From positions 18,712 through 82,711 of the forward strand of contig JALOAC010000010.1 of NCBI GenBank assembly GCA_023228985.1: a stretch of 64,000 nt of DNA, written 5' to 3'. The stretch comes from Thiopseudomonas sp. (lineage in GTDB: Bacteria; Pseudomonadota; Gammaproteobacteria; Pseudomonadales; Pseudomonadaceae). The notes beneath the pieces are model-generated. The model worked only from the letters and a program-made list of their open reading frames with translations, ran no database searches and had not been told where the DNA came from. Every line of letters starts with the position of its first letter. Positions within the stretch are counted from its first letter, which is position 1. This document shows positions 24,922-33,986 of this stretch, one piece after another. Both the position numbers and the translations under genes were made by a program.

Positions 24922-25833
24922 CTAGAATGCAGCAGCAGGTTTCATATATGAAATGGGCGCCGCACTTGCATCATCAAAGGTTACTATTTCCCATGTATCG
25001 GGCTGCTCCAATAAAGCGCGTAGCAACTGATTATTCAACCCATGCCCTGATTTATAACCTCTAAACTCACCGATTAAACTCTTACCTAACAGGTATAGAT
25101 CACCGATAGCATCCAGTATTTTGTGTTTGACGAATTCGTCTTCATAACGCAAGCCGTCTTCGTTCAGTACAGTATCCTCGTCTACTACAATGGCGTTATC
25201 TACGCTACCGCCGAGTGCTAAATTATTAGCACGCAGGTATTCGATATCACGCATAAAACCAAAGGTTCTGGCACGACTGACTTCTTTAACAAAAGAAGTA
25301 CTGGAAAAATCTACAGTTGCAGTTTGCGTCCGCCCAGCAAAAACCGGGTGATTAAAGTCAATTTCAAAACTGACCTTAAACCCATCAAACGGCAAGAAGG
25401 TTGCTTTCTTTTCCCCATCAGTAACAGTCACTTCGCGCAGTATACGAATAAACTGTTTGGGCTCGTCCTGCTCTTCCAAACCTGCAGACTCAATCAAGAA
25501 AACAAAGGGTCCTGCGCTGCCATCCATAATAGGTACTTCGGGTGCAGATATTTCCACATAAGCATTATCAATACCCAAGCCAGCCATCGCTGAAAGCAGG
25601 TGCTCCACCGTATCCACTTTTACATCACCCTTTACTAGGGTAGTCGACATGGTAGTTTCGCCTACGTTTTCAGCTGCAGCCAGTATCTCGACTGCAGGAT
25701 CTAAATCCATACGTCGAAATACTATGCCAGTATTCACTGGCGCAGGTTTCAGGGTCAGGTACACTTTTTCGCCTGAATGTAAGCCTATACCTGTGGCTCG
25801 GATGGTGTTTTTTAAGGTACGTTGTTTAATCAT
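24922..25833 (-). CDS. lpxC: UDP-3-O-acyl-N-acetylglucosamine deacetylase
   Basis: The 303-residue zinc enzyme performs the committed step of lipid A synthesis, removing the N-acetyl group from UDP-3-O-acyl-GlcNAc. Start MIKQRTLKNTIRATGIGLHSGEKV is typical. Zinc ligands are visible: His in VDTVEHLLSAMAGLGIDN, and the HKILDAIGDLYLLG motif with His and Asp; SGHGLNNQLLRAL carries the catalytic His. It is the last gene of the dcw cluster, 104 bp after ftsZ, as in Pseudomonas. The C-terminal tail (PISYMKPAAAF) is likely exposed for proteolytic control, as known for the family. Confidence 0.98.
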   Translation of the reverse strand: MIKQRTLKNTIRATGIGLHSGEKVYLTLKPAPVNTGIVFRRMDLDPAVEILAAAENVGETTMSTTLVKGDVKVDTVEHLLSAMAGLGIDNAYVEISAPEVPIMDGSAGPFVFLIESAGLEEQDEPKQFIRILREVTVTDGEKKATFLPFDGFKVSFEIDFNHPVFAGRTQTATVDFSSTSFVKEVSRARTFGFMRDIEYLRANNLALGGSVDNAIVVDEDTVLNEDGLRYEDEFVKHKILDAIGDLYLLGKSLIGEFRGYKSGHGLNNQLLRALLEQPDTWEIVTFDDASAAPISYMKPAAAF

Positions 25834-25937
25834 AAGTTAAATCACTGACGCTTTGATTGCGAATAGTTTTCAATTGGCGTGCATATTAACAGATGCAACA
25901 ACAATAAAGAAATCAGTCTGCAACAAAAGCTTTCAGT

Positions 25938-27134
25938 TTAATCAGCCTGTTTACGTAAAAAAGCAGGAATATCTAAGTAATCCAATTCCTCTTGGCTATT
26001 AGCAAAACTAGACGGAGCCGATTTGGTTTGATTAGCGCGCAATGATGCGGGTCGATCATAGCGACGATAATCCTCTGGCTGCATAGCATCATCACCTACT
26101 GCCATAGCGGTCGGCATACTAGCAGCGATTGCTTGTGTGTTAATCGTATTGTCAATGACTTTTACAGGCTTCTCTGCACGATGGCCTATACCTGTCACCA
26201 CTACTGTTACTTGTAGCTCGTCTTCCATATCAGGGTCAATGGCTGTACCAATTTTCACCATAGCGTCTTCAGAAGCAAAGGTTTCGATGATTTGTCCTAC
26301 TTCGTAGAACTCACCCATACCTAAATCTGGACCAGAGGTAATATTAACCAAAATACCGCGCGCACCCTGCAGGTTTACATCTTCGAGCAGTGGGTTACGG
26401 ATAGCTTCTTCCGTCGCTTCACGGGCACGGTTTGGACCGCTGGCACGACCTGTTCCCATAACCGCCATACCCATTTCACTCATGACTGTTCTAACGTCAG
26501 CAAAGTCGACGTTGATAGTACCAGGGCGTTTAATAATGTCCGAGATGCCGCGTACAGCACCTGTCAACACATCGTCAGCCTTGGCAAAAGCAGAGAGCAG
26601 ACTTGCGTCTTTACCTAAAATGGTCAGTAGTTTTTCATTAGGAATAGTAATGAGCGAGTCAACATGCTCAGACAGCTTACTAATACCCTCATCTGCAACC
26701 GCTAGACGACGACGGCCCTCAAACGGGAAAGGCTTGGTGACAATAGCAACAGTCAAAATGCCCATTTCCTTTGCTACCTGAGCAATAATTGGCGCAGCAC
26801 CTGTACCTGTGCCACCACCCATACCTGTAGCGATAAACACCATATCTGTGCCTTGCAGCACTTCGATAATGCGCTCACGGTCTTCTTCGGCCGCTTTACG
26901 ACCAATCTCAGGATTAGTACCAGCACCTAAACCCTTGGTGACAGCAGTACCTAATTGCAAAATAGTGCGCGCCGCCACTCCCTTTAGGGCCTGGGCATCG
27001 GTATTCGCACAAATGAACTCTACCCCCTCAAGATTACTGTTAATCATATGGTTAACAGCGTTGCCGCCACCGCCGCCAACGCCAATTACCTTGATCACTG
27101 CACTCTGTGCTGTTTGGTCAACTAAATCAAACAT
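25938..27134 (-). CDS. ftsZ: Cell division GTPase FtsZ
   Basis: The 398-residue tubulin homologue polymerises into the Z ring. It shows GVGGGGGNAVNHMI (nucleotide binding), the tubulin signature GGGTGTGAAPIIAQ, and the T7 loop NVDFADVRTVM that completes the GTPase site of the next subunit. After a variable linker of about 60 residues the conserved C-terminal peptide DYLDIPAFLRKQAD binds FtsA and ZipA. It follows ftsA by 57 bp. Confidence 0.99.
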   Translation of the reverse strand: MFDLVDQTAQSAVIKVIGVGGGGGNAVNHMINSNLEGVEFICANTDAQALKGVAARTILQLGTAVTKGLGAGTNPEIGRKAAEEDRERIIEVLQGTDMVFIATGMGGGTGTGAAPIIAQVAKEMGILTVAIVTKPFPFEGRRRLAVADEGISKLSEHVDSLITIPNEKLLTILGKDASLLSAFAKADDVLTGAVRGISDIIKRPGTINVDFADVRTVMSEMGMAVMGTGRASGPNRAREATEEAIRNPLLEDVNLQGARGILVNITSGPDLGMGEFYEVGQIIETFASEDAMVKIGTAIDPDMEDELQVTVVVTGIGHRAEKPVKVIDNTINTQAIAASMPTAMAVGDDAMQPEDYRRYDRPASLRANQTKSAPSSFANSQEELDYLDIPAFLRKQAD

Positions 27135-27191
27135 AGCGTTCTCCTTCCTTCTCTCTTTATTTATAAGTATTCCGGCTTAACCGGTATTGCG

Positions 27192-28436
27192 TTAAAAATT
27201 ATTTTGTATCCAGCGTTTAACACGTACTAACGCTGATGGTTTATCAACTACAGGTTCTTTAGCTGTGCGCTCTGACTCGCCCTGCACCTGTGCACGCATG
27301 CCATAAAGCAGCAAGCCAACAGCCGTTGAGTAAATCGGGTTACGCACCACATCTGTCATGCCTTTAATGCCCTGCGGCATGCCCAAACGGACCGGCATAT
27401 GGAAAATCTCTTCTGCTAGCTCCACCGCCCCTTCCATTTTTGCTGTACCACCGGTGAGCACAATGCCTGCAGGGATTAAGTCTTCATAACCACTGCGTCT
27501 GAGCTCAGATAAAATCAAGTGGAACAACTCTTCATAGCGCGGCTCAACTACGTTCGCTAACGATTGGCGTGACAGCTCTCTTGGCGGACGATCGCCTACG
27601 CTGGGCACCTTGATGGTTTCGTCTGCGCGTGCAAGCTTAGCCAGCGCACAGGCATAACGTATTTTAATTTCTTCTGCGTACTGCGTTGGCGTGCGTAAAG
27701 CCATAGCGATATCACTGGTAACCTGATCGCCAGCGATTGGGATTACGGCTGTGTGGCGTATCGCACCTTCGGTAAAAATAGCGATATCAGTTGTTCCACT
27801 ACCAATATCTACCAAGCACACCCCTAACTCTTGTTCATCTTCGGTCAGTACCGCATTGGCTGAGGCGAGCTGTTCTAAAATAGTGCCCTCAACTTCTAAG
27901 CCACAACGACTGACACATTTTTCAACGTTTTGTGCCGCATTAATTGCGCAGGTCACTACGTGCACACGTGCTTCAAGACGCACGCCTGACATACCTAAGG
28001 GCTCGCGAATACCTTCTTGTTTATCAATCACATAGTCTTGCGGCAAAGTATGCAGCACACGCTGATCTGCAGGAATGGCGACAGCTTGTGCTGCATCCAA
28101 GACCCGCGCTAAATCCATACGGCTCACTTCGCCAGAGTGAATCGCCACACTGCCATCCGAGTTCAAACTGCGGATATGGCTGCCTGCCAAGCCCACGTAA
28201 ACCGAATGAATATGGCACTCTGTCATTTGTTGCGCTTCATTAATCGCCTGCTGAATGGACTGCACCGTCGATTCAATATTAACCACAACACCCTTTTTTA
28301 GGCCGCGTGACGGATGAGTACCCACGCCAATAATGCGTATGTCTTGATTGGGCATTACCTCTGCCACCAAGGCCACCACCTTGGATGTTCCGATATCTAA
28401 ACCAACAATTAAGTTGGTGTTTTCTTCAAGCGACAT
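27192..28436 (-). CDS. ftsA: Cell division protein FtsA
   Basis: The 414-residue actin-like ATPase tethers FtsZ to the membrane. ATPase motifs are VGLDIGTSKVVALV (phosphate 1), VDIGSGTTDIAIF (phosphate 2) and AGIVLTGGTAKMEG (adenosine). The C-terminal amphipathic helix VRVKRWIQNNF is the membrane anchor. It lies between ftsQ (15 bp upstream) and ftsZ. Confidence 0.98.
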   Translation of the reverse strand: MSLEENTNLIVGLDIGTSKVVALVAEVMPNQDIRIIGVGTHPSRGLKKGVVVNIESTVQSIQQAINEAQQMTECHIHSVYVGLAGSHIRSLNSDGSVAIHSGEVSRMDLARVLDAAQAVAIPADQRVLHTLPQDYVIDKQEGIREPLGMSGVRLEARVHVVTCAINAAQNVEKCVSRCGLEVEGTILEQLASANAVLTEDEQELGVCLVDIGSGTTDIAIFTEGAIRHTAVIPIAGDQVTSDIAMALRTPTQYAEEIKIRYACALAKLARADETIKVPSVGDRPPRELSRQSLANVVEPRYEELFHLILSELRRSGYEDLIPAGIVLTGGTAKMEGAVELAEEIFHMPVRLGMPQGIKGMTDVVRNPIYSTAVGLLLYGMRAQVQGESERTAKEPVVDKPSALVRVKRWIQNNF

Positions 28437-28451
28437 TCGTAGTCTTCCTCT

Positions 28452-29297
28452 TTACTGCACTGCTGCATCATTAGCAGCGGCACGCCAAGTCACAGCCAAA
28501 CCGTTGGCATAGCGCAAATCTATACGTGCTATTTGATTGATTTGCTCTTTAAGTTCTTTCTCATAAATGGTTACAAAGCGGCGCATTTTCTCCATCACTT
28601 GCTCACGCCCCAATAGCAACTCCAAGCCATCTTGGGTGGTAATAAACCAACTTCCGCGCTCACGCATTTCTAATTTATCGATTGAGTACCCCAAAGGACG
28701 CAACACATTACTGAGAAATCCATATTGCTCCATCACAGCCTCTTGACTGTTATTTGGTCCAGCCAAATACGGCAGTTTTTGATATCCCTGCATGCCCTGC
28801 TTACTAAATACATGCGCCTTAACCGTTAACAAATTCTCTTCGCCCCAGTGCGCCACAGGCTTTTGCTCAACCACATCGATAACGAGCTGATCAGGCCAAA
28901 CCCGGCTGATGTTCGCCTTACTAATCCATGCCACTTGTCCTAACGCATCCTGTATGCCTGTTATATCCACGGCAAAAAATTTGGCATTGACAAAGGGTTC
29001 AACACGCTGCTCCAGCACACGCTGGTTAAATTCCGTCAAATTCCCCTTAACCACGATGCGCGCAATCGGCTGGTTGATATAAGGCTGCGCATAACGCCAG
29101 CCTTCCATCAAACCACCTAGAGCTATTACAGCTAAAAACACATAAAACACACGGCGCACAACCAACCAGTTTATTTGCGGCCAGTTACGCTGAGGCTTAG
29201 CTGAATTGGGCGCTGGCGCACGAGTAGCACCACGGCGCACAGGCTCAGCAGCTATACGCTGCCCCTGTTTGCTGGGTAATGCACTCATGCTATTCAT
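28452..29297 (-). CDS. ftsQ: Cell division protein FtsQ
   Basis: The 281-residue bitopic protein has a cytoplasmic N-terminus of about 48 residues rich in Arg and Pro, one membrane helix (VVRRVFYVFLAVIALGGLM), a POTRA domain starting near PIARIVVKGN, and the FtsQ beta domain. FtsQ recruits FtsB and FtsL to the divisome. Met1 or Met4 could be the start. It overlaps nothing, with ddlB ending 12 bp upstream. Confidence 0.96.
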   Translation of the reverse strand: MNSMSALPSKQGQRIAAEPVRRGATRAPAPNSAKPQRNWPQINWLVVRRVFYVFLAVIALGGLMEGWRYAQPYINQPIARIVVKGNLTEFNQRVLEQRVEPFVNAKFFAVDITGIQDALGQVAWISKANISRVWPDQLVIDVVEQKPVAHWGEENLLTVKAHVFSKQGMQGYQKLPYLAGPNNSQEAVMEQYGFLSNVLRPLGYSIDKLEMRERGSWFITTQDGLELLLGREQVMEKMRRFVTIYEKELKEQINQIARIDLRYANGLAVTWRAAANDAAVQ

Positions 29298-29308
29298 GTG
29301 TTCGTCGC

Positions 29309-30241
29309 CTACTTTTTATCAACTAGGGTGGTAGCCAAAATAGCTACAACCAATTGCTGGAAATTCATACCCGCGGCTTGAGCGGCCATAGGTACCAAAC
29401 TGTGATCGGTCATGCCCGGCACGGTATTTACTTCCAGCAGCCAAAATTTACCCTGAGCATCTTGCATCATGTCAGCGCGCCCCCAACCCGTAACGCCTAG
29501 TGCAACGCAGGCTTGGCGGGTTAATTCGCGTAACTCTTGCTCTTTCTCTTCGCTCAGGCCACAAGGAATTTGGTACTGAGTATCGTTAGCTAAATATTTA
29601 GCCTCGTAGTCATAAAAATCATGGCTAGTGCCTAAACGAATCGGCGGTAAAATTTCACCATCGAGCATGGCTACGGTAAATTCAGGTCCCGCAATCCACT
29701 GCTCTACCAATACATTACTGTCGTACTCTTGAGCGTTTTTCCATGCGGTTAACAGCTCAGCTAGGCTATGTACTTTTGCCATGCCGATACTAGAGCCTTC
29801 CTGACTGGGTTTAACCATCAGCGGAAAACCCAATGATTCAGCGGCTACATGGCAATCTTGTTCATCTTGCAAGCTGCTGTGTCTAGGTGTGGGTAAGCCC
29901 TGAGTGCACCAGACTTGTTTGGCGCGTAACTTATCCATCGCCAAAGCCGAAGCCAGCACACCACTGCCGGTATAAGGAATGCCTGCGTGTTCAAGCACAC
30001 CTTGAATAACACCGTCCTCACCGCCGCGACCGTGCAATAAAATAAACGCACGATCAAAGGACTCTGTAGTGAGCAGCTTAAGAAAATCCTTACCTACATC
30101 AATACCTTGCGCATCCACACCCGCCTGCTGCAAAGCCGATAGCACGGCTGCACCCGACTTGAGTGAAACTTCACGCTCTGCACTGCGGCCACCATAGAGC
30201 ACCGCCACACGGCCAAATTTTTTTACATCCAACGCTGTCAT
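29309..30241 (-). CDS. ddlB: D-alanine--D-alanine ligase
   Basis: The 310-residue ATP-grasp enzyme makes the D-Ala-D-Ala dipeptide for the peptidoglycan stem. Seen: VAVLYGGRSAEREVSLKSG (N-terminal, with the catalytic Glu), LHGRGGEDGVIQG, MVKPSQEGSSIGMAKV (ATP and active-site loop) and LLEVNTVPGMTDHSLVP (metal-binding Glu and Asn). It overlaps murC by 4 bp. Position in the dcw cluster supports the DdlB name over a second Ddl copy. Confidence 0.98.
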   Translation of the reverse strand: MTALDVKKFGRVAVLYGGRSAEREVSLKSGAAVLSALQQAGVDAQGIDVGKDFLKLLTTESFDRAFILLHGRGGEDGVIQGVLEHAGIPYTGSGVLASALAMDKLRAKQVWCTQGLPTPRHSSLQDEQDCHVAAESLGFPLMVKPSQEGSSIGMAKVHSLAELLTAWKNAQEYDSNVLVEQWIAGPEFTVAMLDGEILPPIRLGTSHDFYDYEAKYLANDTQYQIPCGLSEEKEQELRELTRQACVALGVTGWGRADMMQDAQGKFWLLEVNTVPGMTDHSLVPMAAQAAGMNFQQLVVAILATTLVDKK

Positions 30242-31689
30242 ACCTGCTCACTCCCAGACTGCTGAAACAAGGGGTGTTTAATAAGTTGCGGCGCAATTGC
30301 ACCAATATCACCCGCGCCTTGGCAGAGTAAAATATCTCCCGCACGTAGCAGCGGTTGTACTAACGGGGCGATCTCAGTGCCACGCTCCACATACAGAGGG
30401 TCCAAGCGTCCACGTTGACGAATGCTGTGGCACAACTGGCGGCTATCTGCCCCGGGAATAGGTTCTTCGCCTGCGGGGAATACCTCTAACAAGAGCAAGA
30501 CATTGGTTTCTCCCAGCACCTGCACGAAATCCTCGTACAAATCACGTGTACGGGTATAGCGATGTGGTTGGTAAATCATCACCAAACGGCGCTCGGGCCA
30601 ACCATCACGAATGGCTTTAACCACAGCAGCCACTTCGCGCGGATGGTGACCATAGTCATCGATCAACATCACTGAGCCATCGGTTACGGGCAAATCGCTA
30701 TACACCTGAAAACGGCGACCCACTCCCTGAAACCCAGACAATCCCGTTAAAATGGCTTCATCGTCCAGGCCTTCGTCGGTTGCCACGGCAATCACCGCCA
30801 ATGCATTAAGCACGTTATGGCGACCCGGCAAATTCAAGCACACAGGCATGGGCTCACGGCCCTTACGCAGCACGGTAAAGCAGGTCAGCATGGCTTGCTG
30901 CTGCACATCAATTGCGCGCACGTCAGCGTCCTCTGAAAAACCGTACGTCAGCATGGGTCTTTTCACCCGCGACACAATATCGCGCACTGCCGGGTCATCG
31001 ACGCAAAGTACAGCCAAACCGTAAAAGGGCAGATTGTGTAAAAAATCGACAAAGGTTTGCTTGAGCTTATTAAAGTCACCGCCGTAGGTGCTCATATGGT
31101 CAACATCTATATTGGTGACCACAGACACCATGGGTTGCAAATGCAAGAAACTGGCATCACTTTCGTCGGCTTCAGCAATTAAATAACAGCCCTCACCTAA
31201 CTGAGCATTAGCACCTGCTGCAGTCAGACGCCCGCCAATCACAAAGGTCGGGTCAAGGTTAGCTGCGGCAAATACAGAAGCTAACAAACTGGTGGTGGTG
31301 GTTTTGCCATGCGTGCCTGCAACAGCGATGCCGTGACGGTAGCGCATGATTTCTGCCAACATTTCAGCTCTAGGCACTACAGGAATACGGCGCTCTAATG
31401 CGCGCGCCACTTCTGGGTTTTCAGTATTGATCGCGCTGGAAACCACCAGTACATCAGCTTCGTCAACGTTTTCCGCTCGGTGCTCAAAGCTCAGTTGAAT
31501 ACCTAAACTTTGCAAGCGGTCGGTTACTGCACTGGCTTTGATATCAGAGCCTGACACCTCATAGCCTAGATTGCGGATCACCTCAGCAATACCGCACATA
31601 CCTGTGCCGCCAATACCGACAAAGTGCACACGCTTAATACGGCGCATACGGCGTGTTTGCGCTGCTGTGGTCTGTAATGTCTCAACCAT
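30238..31689 (-). CDS. murC: UDP-N-acetylmuramate--L-alanine ligase
   Basis: The enzyme adds L-Ala to UDP-MurNAc. The frame is open to 31743, but the ATG at 31689 has a perfect GGAGG eight bases upstream and yields a 483-residue protein with the usual N-terminus before RRIKRVHFVGIGGTGMCGIAEV. The Mur ligase ATP loop is AVAGTHGKTTTTSLLAS, followed by the Mur-specific EADESDASFLHL and the C-terminal LIDDYGHHPREVAA. The start overlaps the end of murG by 8 bp. Confidence 0.97.
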   Translation of the reverse strand: MVETLQTTAAQTRRMRRIKRVHFVGIGGTGMCGIAEVIRNLGYEVSGSDIKASAVTDRLQSLGIQLSFEHRAENVDEADVLVVSSAINTENPEVARALERRIPVVPRAEMLAEIMRYRHGIAVAGTHGKTTTTSLLASVFAAANLDPTFVIGGRLTAAGANAQLGEGCYLIAEADESDASFLHLQPMVSVVTNIDVDHMSTYGGDFNKLKQTFVDFLHNLPFYGLAVLCVDDPAVRDIVSRVKRPMLTYGFSEDADVRAIDVQQQAMLTCFTVLRKGREPMPVCLNLPGRHNVLNALAVIAVATDEGLDDEAILTGLSGFQGVGRRFQVYSDLPVTDGSVMLIDDYGHHPREVAAVVKAIRDGWPERRLVMIYQPHRYTRTRDLYEDFVQVLGETNVLLLLEVFPAGEEPIPGADSRQLCHSIRQRGRLDPLYVERGTEIAPLVQPLLRAGDILLCQGAGDIGAIAPQLIKHPLFQQSGSEQV

Positions 31690-32752
31690 GAACCACCTCC
31701 AAACAGGCATCCACGACCTGCTGTGTTGCGTTAGGCTTGGCAACGTTGCGCGCCTGCTGCGCCATCTCTATGAGCTTATGGCTATGCATAAAAACCTCGG
31801 TTAGTTGTGCAGCCAAGTCTTGTGCTGTGGTTGTGCGCTGTGGCAACACAACGGCGGCTTGGTGCTGCGCTAAAAATTCTGCGTTTTTCGTTTGGTGGTC
31901 ATCTATGGCGTGCGGTAATGGCAGCAAGAAAGCAGCTCGCCCTACCACAGCTAGTTCGCTTACCGTCAAAGCGCCAGCACGACACACCACCAAATCAGCC
32001 CAGGCATAGGCTTGAGCTACATCATCAATAAAGGGCGCTACCTTGGCGTCCAGAGCCGCTGACTGATAGCGTTCTTGGGTGCGCTGAGCATGCCCCTCAC
32101 CCGCTTGATGCCATATCTCTGGGCGAATTTCCTCAGGTAGTAAAGCAACAGCTTGCGGTACTAATTGATTCAGCGCTTCAGCGCCCAAACTGCCGCCTAG
32201 CACTAATAACCGGGCAGGTTGGCTGATGGCGGTTTTGTCACTGGCTGCCTGTAGTACTGCACTGCGCACTGGATTGCCCGTAGTTAAGACGTTTTTCTGT
32301 ACGGGGAAGGTGTCTGGAAACGCTTGGCAGATACGCGCCGCCCATTTGGCTAGGCTGCGATTGGCAGTACCGGCAACCGCATTCTGTTCATGAATAATCA
32401 GCGGCACGCCACAAAGGCGCGCAGCCAATCCACCTGGGCCCGTGACATAGCCACCCATGCCCAATACACAAACCGGCTTAAGTTGTTTAATCAGTCGGTA
32501 GGACTGCCATAAAGCGCGTAATAACTGAAAAGGCGCTTTAATTAATTTAATCAATCCTTTACCACGCAAACCTGTTGCAGACACATTATGCAAAACGAAG
32601 CCCGCCTCAGGGACAACGCGACACTCAATACCGCGACCAGCACCGAGCCACTGCACCTGATAACCACGCGCCACAAACTCTTGCGCACAGGCCAGTGCGG
32701 GGAAGACATGTCCACCTGTTCCAGCGGCCATAATCAGAATATTAGCGCTCAT
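31682..32752 (-). CDS. murG: Undecaprenyl-PP-MurNAc-pentapeptide GlcNAc transferase
   Basis: The 356-residue GT28 glycosyltransferase converts lipid I to lipid II on the inner face of the cytoplasmic membrane. Conserved marks: MAAGTGGHVFPALACAQEF (G-loop 1), GMGGYVTGPGGLAARL (G-loop 2), IIHEQNAVAGTANR, and VVCRAGALTVSELAVVGRAA which binds UDP-GlcNAc. It overlaps ftsW by 11 bp and murC by 8 bp. Confidence 0.98.
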   Translation of the reverse strand: MSANILIMAAGTGGHVFPALACAQEFVARGYQVQWLGAGRGIECRVVPEAGFVLHNVSATGLRGKGLIKLIKAPFQLLRALWQSYRLIKQLKPVCVLGMGGYVTGPGGLAARLCGVPLIIHEQNAVAGTANRSLAKWAARICQAFPDTFPVQKNVLTTGNPVRSAVLQAASDKTAISQPARLLVLGGSLGAEALNQLVPQAVALLPEEIRPEIWHQAGEGHAQRTQERYQSAALDAKVAPFIDDVAQAYAWADLVVCRAGALTVSELAVVGRAAFLLPLPHAIDDHQTKNAEFLAQHQAAVVLPQRTTTAQDLAAQLTEVFMHSHKLIEMAQQARNVAKPNATQQVVDACLEVVHG

Positions 32753-33986
32753 ATCTCACTCCTTTGGCTAAAGAAGTCAGCTCACGCACTGACATAACGG
32801 CTCCACCCTGCTGGCGGATAAGGCTTTGTCTTACTTCCCATTCAATACGTAATAAAATTGCTAATTCCACACAGCACACCACCAGCGAGCTGCCGCCATA
32901 GCTTACAAATGGCAAGGTCAAACCTTTGGTAGGCAATAAACCCAGATTGACACCAATATTAATAAAACTCTGCGCGGCCCAAATCAACGCAATGCCATAG
33001 GCGCTATAAGCGGCAAAATAATGTTTAACGCTTTCTGCCCGATGCCCAATTTGCAAGGCACGCAAGCAGATAAAAACAAACACCGCTAACGTTAATAATG
33101 AGCCAAAGATACCCAGTTCTTCAGCCATTACAGCAAAGACAAAATCCGTGTGCGCTTCCGGCAAGTAAAACTGTTTCTGGATGCTGTTACCCAACCCAGT
33201 GCCAAACCATTCACCACGGCCAAAGGCAATTAATGCCTGGGTCAACTGGTAGCCTGTGCCAAACTGATCTTGCCAAGGATCAGCAATACTCGTAATGCGC
33301 GCTAAACGATAATTTTCAGCCGTTACATACCAAATACCTAGACCGCCTAAAATAACCAACAACGGTATAGCTACTCTTAAACTGACATCGGCCATAAAAA
33401 TCATCAGCACGATGCTGGCAACCATCACGGTCGTTGCGCCAAAGTCAGGCTCTTTATAAATCAACACTCCAAACAACAGCAAAAACATCAATGGCTTAAC
33501 AAAGCCAAGTAGCTTTTCTTGTAATTCTTTTTTATGGCGCACTAAATAACCAGCAATGAAAAACACTATAAACAGCTTGGCCAGCTCTGAAGACTGCAGC
33601 TTGAAGAAACCTAGATTCAGCCAGCGCTTGGAGCCATTTACTTCATGACCAATGCCGGGGACGAAGACCAAAACCAGCAACAAGACGCCCAGTAACAGTA
33701 ACGGCCAGCTCATTTTTAACCAAAGTTTTATCGGCACCAACAAAACCACTGCGCCCGCTACCAATCCTATAACCACATAGGATAAGTGGCGAGAAAAGTA
33801 GTAATACAAATCCTCATGATGCGCCATTGCTACTGCTGAGGATGCGGAGGCATTCATCACCAACCCTAAACCCAACAAAAACAAGCAGCTTGTTAATAGC
33901 CAGTAATCAAGATCCACACGTTTACGTTGGTTCCGCCACGGCGATGCTGGTATTAATTGCAGTAGTTTGCTCAGCAATTCTTTCAT
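32742..33986 (-). CDS. ftsW: Septal peptidoglycan glycosyltransferase FtsW
   Basis: The 414-residue SEDS protein has about ten membrane helices after a 25-residue basic cytoplasmic N-terminus. Conserved parts are GSKRWLNLGFFKLQSSELAK, YKEPDFGATTV, GNSIQKQFYLPEAHTDFVFAVMAEE (the catalytic loop in SEDS enzymes) and GLTLPFVSYGGSSL. FtsW polymerises lipid II at the septum together with FtsI. The gene overlaps murD by 4 bp (ATGA), with GGAGG just before the start. Confidence 0.98.
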   Translation of the reverse strand: MKELLSKLLQLIPASPWRNQRKRVDLDYWLLTSCLFLLGLGLVMNASASSAVAMAHHEDLYYYFSRHLSYVVIGLVAGAVVLLVPIKLWLKMSWPLLLLGVLLLVLVFVPGIGHEVNGSKRWLNLGFFKLQSSELAKLFIVFFIAGYLVRHKKELQEKLLGFVKPLMFLLLFGVLIYKEPDFGATTVMVASIVLMIFMADVSLRVAIPLLVILGGLGIWYVTAENYRLARITSIADPWQDQFGTGYQLTQALIAFGRGEWFGTGLGNSIQKQFYLPEAHTDFVFAVMAEELGIFGSLLTLAVFVFICLRALQIGHRAESVKHYFAAYSAYGIALIWAAQSFINIGVNLGLLPTKGLTLPFVSYGGSSLVVCCVELAILLRIEWEVRQSLIRQQGGAVMSVRELTSLAKGVRYER